In this document: in pieces, positions 60,515-64,000 of the stretch
How the letters are laid out: each line of letters opens with the position of its first letter
How positions within the stretch are numbered: position 1 is the stretch's first letter
Source: GCA-2709075 sp964492555
GTDB taxonomy: Bacteria; Pseudomonadota; Alphaproteobacteria; MPNO01; UBA2964
Assembly: GCA_964492555.1 (NCBI GenBank)
Contig: CAZBKQ010000003.1
Location: forward strand, 62,001-126,000
Direction of reading: 5' to 3'
DNA: 64,000 bases
The notes under the pieces: generated by a model
The model's database searches: none
The model's input: the letters and a program-made list of their open reading frames with translations, nothing else
What the model was told of the DNA's origin: nothing
Made by a program: the position numbers and the translations under genes

Positions 60515-60530
60515 CGTACGTTGTCGTATG
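60515..60530. promoter_or_regulatory. 6-4-6 repeat upstream of thioesterase gene
   Basis: CGTACG-TTGT-CGTATG on the plus strand (CATACG-ACAA-CGTACG on the minus strand), differing by one arm base from a perfect repeat and matching the spacing of the repeat at 55102. It lies 18-33 bases before the start codon, directly before the ribosome site. Confidence 0.55.
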
Positions 60531-60581
60531 GTTTTGCCGCGCGGACTATAGCCGTGCCGAATTGCCTGTCAATTCAGGGCG

Positions 60582-61370
60582 CTACACCACCGGCGCCTTG
60601 CCGCCATCGACATTGATCGCCGTGCCGGTGATATAGCCCGCCGCGTCGGAGGCCAGGAAACAGGCGATGCTGGCGAACTCGTTTGTCTCGCCGATCCGGC
60701 CGAGCGGAATATTTCTCGTATCGACCATGCCCTGGAGAAAGGTCTCGTAATCCTCGTTGGGCTGCATCCGGTCATAGCGCCGGACCCACTGGTTGGATTT
60801 GATAAACCCGACAAGCAGCGCGTTGACCAGAATATTGTCGGACGCGAACTCATTCGCCAGCACCTTGGTCAGCGCCATGCCCGCCGCGCGGGTCACAGCG
60901 GTCGGCGCGCCCCGTGCAGAGGGCGCCTTCGCCCCGGTATTCAGCGTGTTGATGACCCGGCCCCAGCGCCGTTCCCGCATGCCCGGGATGGCACGGCGGA
61001 TCAGCCGGACGGCGGCAAAGAACTTCAGATCGAAATCGGCCTGCCAGTCCTCGTCCGAAATTTCCATGAACGGTCCGGCGCGGGACGTGCCCGCGTTATT
61101 GACCACGATATCGATCTTGCCCAGCGCGGCTTCGGCTTCATCGAAGGCCGCATCGGTCGCCGCGGCATCAAGCAGATCGCAGGGTATCGCCGCGACCTTG
61201 CAGGGACCCGCCGCTTCGATCTCCGCCGCTGCCTCTTTCAGTGCATCGGGCCGGCGGGCCAGTATGGCGACATCAGCGCCCGACTCCGCGAATTTCAGCG
61301 CCATCCCCTTGCCGAGACCCTCGCTGCCCCCGGTGATCAGCGCGGCGCGCCCGTCCAGCCGTATGTCCAT
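60582..61370 (-). CDS. SDR-fold protein with replaced catalytic tetrad (262 aa)
   Basis: The cofactor-binding half is normal (LITGGSEGLGKGMAL, NNAG at 91-94), but the active site is not. Where classical SDRs have GAPYSASKAA this protein has GAPTAVTRAA, so Tyr is T157 and Lys is R161. The Ser position is N144 and the tetrad Asn position is D114. The C-terminal GxxxxFAS...DGG pattern is retained. It may bind NAD(P) and ligand without classical oxidoreductase chemistry, or use a different mechanism. It starts 13 bp after purD. Confidence 0.88.
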   Translation of the reverse strand: MDIRLDGRAALITGGSEGLGKGMALKFAESGADVAILARRPDALKEAAAEIEAAGPCKVAAIPCDLLDAAATDAAFDEAEAALGKIDIVVNNAGTSRAGPFMEISDEDWQADFDLKFFAAVRLIRRAIPGMRERRWGRVINTLNTGAKAPSARGAPTAVTRAAGMALTKVLANEFASDNILVNALLVGFIKSNQWVRRYDRMQPNEDYETFLQGMVDTRNIPLGRIGETNEFASIACFLASDAAGYITGTAINVDGGKAPVV

Positions 61371-61383
61371 GATTTCGTCCCTG

Positions 61384-62658
61384 CTATTTCCCGATCACCC
61401 GCCAGCCGATATCCCGGCGGCAGAATCCGTCCGGCCAGTCTATCGCATCGACCGCCCGATAGGCGCGACCCTGTGCTTCCGTGACATTCGCTCCCATGGC
61501 GGTTACGCCCAGCACCCGCCCGCCGGTGGCGACGATATCGCCATTTTCATTCGTGCCGGTGCCGGCGTGAAAAACCTGAACATCGTCGATTGCCGCGGCG
61601 TCGTTCAGCCCATTGATCACGCTGCCCTTGTCATATGATCCGGGATAGCCGTTTGCCGCCATCACCACGACCATCGCCGCCTCGTCATACCAGCGAAGAT
61701 CGAAATCCTTCAGCACCCCGTCATGGGCGGCGATCATCGCGGGCAGAATGTCCGATTTAAGGCGCATCATCAGCACCTGACATTCGGGATCGCCGAAGCG
61801 GACGTTATATTCCAGCAGCTTGGGCTGGCCATCGACGATCATCAGCCCCGCATAGAGAACGCCCTTATAGGGCGCGCCTTCCGCCGCCATGCCTTCGATG
61901 GTGGGCGTGACGATCTGTTCCATCACGGTTCTGGTGATGTCATCCGTGACCACAGGGGCCGGGGAATAGGCGCCCATCCCGCCGGTATTGGGGCCGGTAT
62001 CGCCGTCCCCCACGCGCTTGTGATCCTGGGCGGAGACCAGCGGCAGGGCCGCCTCCCCATCGCACAGCGCGAAAAAGCTCGCCTCCTCGCCATCAAGAAA
62101 TTCCTCGATAACGACTTCCGCCCCCGCCGCGCCGAATGCGCCGCCTTCCAGCATATCGGTGACGGCCTCTTCCGCCTGTTCCACGGTTTCGGCGATAATC
62201 ACGCCCTTGCCAGCGGCCAGCCCGTCCGCCTTCACCACGATCGGCGCGCCCTGTTTGCGGATAAACGCATGCGCTGCGGCGATATCGGTAAACCGGCCAT
62301 AGGCGGCGGTCGGGATATCGTGCCGCGCGCAGAAATCCTTCATGAAACCCTTGGAGCCCTCAAGCTGAGCGGCCGCCGCCGAGGGGCCGAAATATTTGAT
62401 TCCCATCTTCGTCAGCCGGTCGCCGAGCCCCGCAACCAGCGGCGCCTCCGGTCCGACCACGACGAAATCCACCGCGTTCGCCTCGATAAACCCGATCAGC
62501 GCGTCAATATCCTCCGCGCCGATGGCGACGCATTCGGCGTCCGCCGCGATCCCCGCGTTGCCTGGCGCGCACCACAGCCTGGTGATCAGCGGCGATCCGG
62601 AGATTGCCCAGCACAGCGCGTGTTCGCGGCCCCCGCCGCCGACGACCAGTACTTTCAT
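61384..62658 (-). CDS. purD: Phosphoribosylamine-glycine ligase
   Basis: GAR synthetase of 424 aa. It starts MKVLVVGGGGREHALCWA and has the ATP-grasp blocks GSKGFMKDFCARHDIPTAAY, VVKADGLAAGKGV, DHKRVGDGDTGPNTGGMGAYSPAPV and LEYNVRFGDPECQVLMMRL. Catalyses the second step of purine synthesis. Divergent from xseA, a common alphaproteobacterial arrangement. Confidence 0.97.
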   Translation of the reverse strand: MKVLVVGGGGREHALCWAISGSPLITRLWCAPGNAGIAADAECVAIGAEDIDALIGFIEANAVDFVVVGPEAPLVAGLGDRLTKMGIKYFGPSAAAAQLEGSKGFMKDFCARHDIPTAAYGRFTDIAAAHAFIRKQGAPIVVKADGLAAGKGVIIAETVEQAEEAVTDMLEGGAFGAAGAEVVIEEFLDGEEASFFALCDGEAALPLVSAQDHKRVGDGDTGPNTGGMGAYSPAPVVTDDITRTVMEQIVTPTIEGMAAEGAPYKGVLYAGLMIVDGQPKLLEYNVRFGDPECQVLMMRLKSDILPAMIAAHDGVLKDFDLRWYDEAAMVVVMAANGYPGSYDKGSVINGLNDAAAIDDVQVFHAGTGTNENGDIVATGGRVLGVTAMGANVTEAQGRAYRAVDAIDWPDGFCRRDIGWRVIGK

Positions 62659-62746
62659 GGATTCGTCCCGTCTCTTATCCCGATTCGCTTTTCCCCCGCC
62701 GGCATGCTGTCCGGCCCGTTTCCTTTAGCATAGAATGCGAGTCGCC

Positions 62747-64000
62747 ATGACCGGCCCCGATGAAAGCTCCGAACTGCCGCTGAGCGCCGCCCATAACGTC
62801 GCCGAATATTCGGTGGGCGAGGTGGCGCGCGCCATCAAGCGTACGCTGGAGGGCGAGTTCGGGCGCCTGCGCATCCGGGGGGAGGTTTCGCGCCCCAACT
62901 ATCATGGTTCCGGTCATCTCTATTTCACCCTGAAGGATGACGAGGCGGTGATCGACAGCGTCTGCTGGCGCGGCACGGTGGGCAAGCTGTCTCTTCGCCT
63001 GGAGGAGGGGATGGAGGTGATCTGCACCGGGCGGATCTCGTCCTATGCGCGTAGTTCGAAATACCAGATCGTCGTCGATTCCGTCGAGCTGGCGGGTGAG
63101 GGCGCGCTACTCAAGCTGCTGGAAGACCGGCGCAAGAAGCTCGCCGCCGAAGGGTTGTTCGATGCGGAACGCAAAAAAGACATCCCCTTTCTGCCGGAAA
63201 TCATCGGCGTCGTGACATCGCCCACAGGGGCGGTGATCCGCGATATCCTGCACCGGGTTTCGGACCGGTTTCCGCGACCGGTGCTGCTCTGGCCGGTGCC
63301 GGTTCAGGGCGACGGCGCGGCGGAGAAGATCGCTGCGGCAATCGCGGGGTTTAACGCGCTCGGCCCCGGCGGTGCTGTTCCGCGCCCCGATACGCTGATT
63401 GTCGCGCGCGGCGGCGGCAGTCTGGAGGATCTCTGGTGCTTTAACGAGGAAGTCGTCGTCCGCGCCGTGGCGGAATCCGAAATTCCCGTGATCTCCGCCG
63501 TCGGGCATGAAACCGATACCACCCTGATCGATTTTGCCGCCGATCTGCGCGCGCCGACCCCGACGGCGGCGGCGGAAATGGCGGTGCCGGTTCGGGCGGA
63601 GCTTTCCGCGCAAATTCTCGATTGCGCCCGCCGTTCGGTCAGTGCAATGGAACGGTTTCAGCAGGACCGGCGGCTGCGGATCGACGGTCTGGAGCGTGGT
63701 CTGCCGAGACCCGAGGCGCTTCTGGCTGAAGCGCAGCAGAGGCTTGATGGTGAAAGCGACCGGTTGGTGCTGGCGGCGGCGACCCTGCGCGGGCGTCTGT
63801 CGGAACGGGTGGCGGCGCTGGCCGCGCGAATCCGTCATCCACGCGATGTGCTGGCGCTATCGGAAGAGAGGTTGGCGCGGCTGGGTGGGCAGCTTGTTAC
63901 CGGCGGACGCGCCATCCTGCGCGACCGGCGGCAGCGGTTGGACGGGCTCGACGCGGGTAGACGGATGGGCGCCGGGGTGGATCGTATGCTGTCCAACGCC
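62747..64000 (+). CDS. xseA: Exodeoxyribonuclease VII large subunit, 3' end off window
   Basis: The frame is open to the window edge (418 codons). N-terminal OB-fold (YSVGEVARAIKRTLEGEFGRLRIRGEVSRPNYHGSGHLYFTLKD), then the catalytic block IGVVTSPTGAVIRDILHRVSDRFP and VARGGGSLEDLWCFNEE, SAVGHETDTTLIDFAADLRAPTPTAAAE, and the start of the long coiled coil. Start ATG 62747; an in-frame ATG at 62735 is possible. Its small subunit is xseB at 18226. Confidence 0.96.
   Translation, partial: MTGPDESSELPLSAAHNVAEYSVGEVARAIKRTLEGEFGRLRIRGEVSRPNYHGSGHLYFTLKDDEAVIDSVCWRGTVGKLSLRLEEGMEVICTGRISSYARSSKYQIVVDSVELAGEGALLKLLEDRRKKLAAEGLFDAERKKDIPFLPEIIGVVTSPTGAVIRDILHRVSDRFPRPVLLWPVPVQGDGAAEKIAAAIAGFNALGPGGAVPRPDTLIVARGGGSLEDLWCFNEEVVVRAVAESEIPVISAVGHETDTTLIDFAADLRAPTPTAAAEMAVPVRAELSAQILDCARRSVSAMERFQQDRRLRIDGLERGLPRPEALLAEAQQRLDGESDRLVLAAATLRGRLSERVAALAARIRHPRDVLALSEERLARLGGQLVTGGRAILRDRRQRLDGLDAGRRMGAGVDRMLSNA

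Noticed and set aside
1..64000. CRISPR arrays, tRNA/rRNA genes, insertion sequences, prophage
   Set aside because: No regularly spaced repeats, tRNA-like arms with conserved loops, transposase or phage motifs were seen by reading; a dedicated RNA-model search was not possible.

Overview
The window reads as a continuous stretch of a roughly 60% GC alphaproteobacterial chromosome, probably a Rhodospirillales-like marine or host-associated lineage and probably a metagenome-assembled genome. The lineage call rests on gene order: xseB-ispA-dxs-tlyA-rlmD, ribF-ileS-lspA-DUF3035 lipoprotein-M16-M16, divergent purD/xseA, and an endonuclease-type mutL. Two 100-base N gaps are present. The one at 12558-12657 is a real gap that removes the C-terminus of an RND pump. 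The one at 51049-51148 is flanked by an exact 55-base duplication and looks like a failed merge of overlapping contigs inside tadA. I saw no rRNA, tRNA, CRISPR array, prophage or insertion sequence.

Region 1 (1-5770) is a compact aromatic-acid type catabolic island. It holds two DHDPS-family aldolases/lyases, a gentisate or hydroxynaphthoate dioxygenase-like bicupin translationally coupled to one of them, a TauE/SafE permease, and a UbiD decarboxylase overlapping a MarR regulator. A perfect 24-bp palindrome lies in the cupin/permease promoter region and a near-identical half-site lies just before the ubiD start codon, which suggests a MarR-controlled regulon.

Region 2 (6038-17011) carries an LpxR-like lipid A deacylase, a class V aminotransferase, a small unknown gene, a Bax-like glucosaminidase, and a fused DmsB-DmsC electron-transfer/anchor protein without its molybdenum subunit. 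That fusion is divergent from an ETHE1-like sulfur dioxygenase. An RND adaptor/pump operon follows.

Region 3 (17199-48637) is mostly housekeeping: an HDAC-like deacetylase, isoprenoid synthesis (ispA, dxs), RNA methyltransferases, aroC, fabI, a glycine-zipper lipoprotein, pdxH, a stress protein, phospholipid synthesis (psd, pssA), a GGDEF enzyme, ribF-ileS-lspA, paired M16 peptidases, pgi, mutL, rsmD and a pseudouridine synthase.

Region 4 (48726-61370) returns to accessory metabolism. It has an orphan TctC-type binding protein divergent from a maleate-isomerase-like protein, a tandem pair of UbiD paralogues divergent from a phytanoyl-CoA-dioxygenase-like enzyme and an alpha/beta hydrolase, a TAXI-TRAP binding protein with fused permease, a hotdog thioesterase, and an SDR-fold protein whose catalytic tetrad is replaced. 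A 6-4-6 inverted repeat, CATACG-N4-CGTATG, occurs in the ubiD/phyH promoter region and a close variant occurs before the thioesterase, hinting at one shared regulator for uptake and degradation of an unknown carboxylate. The window closes with purD and a 3'-truncated xseA.
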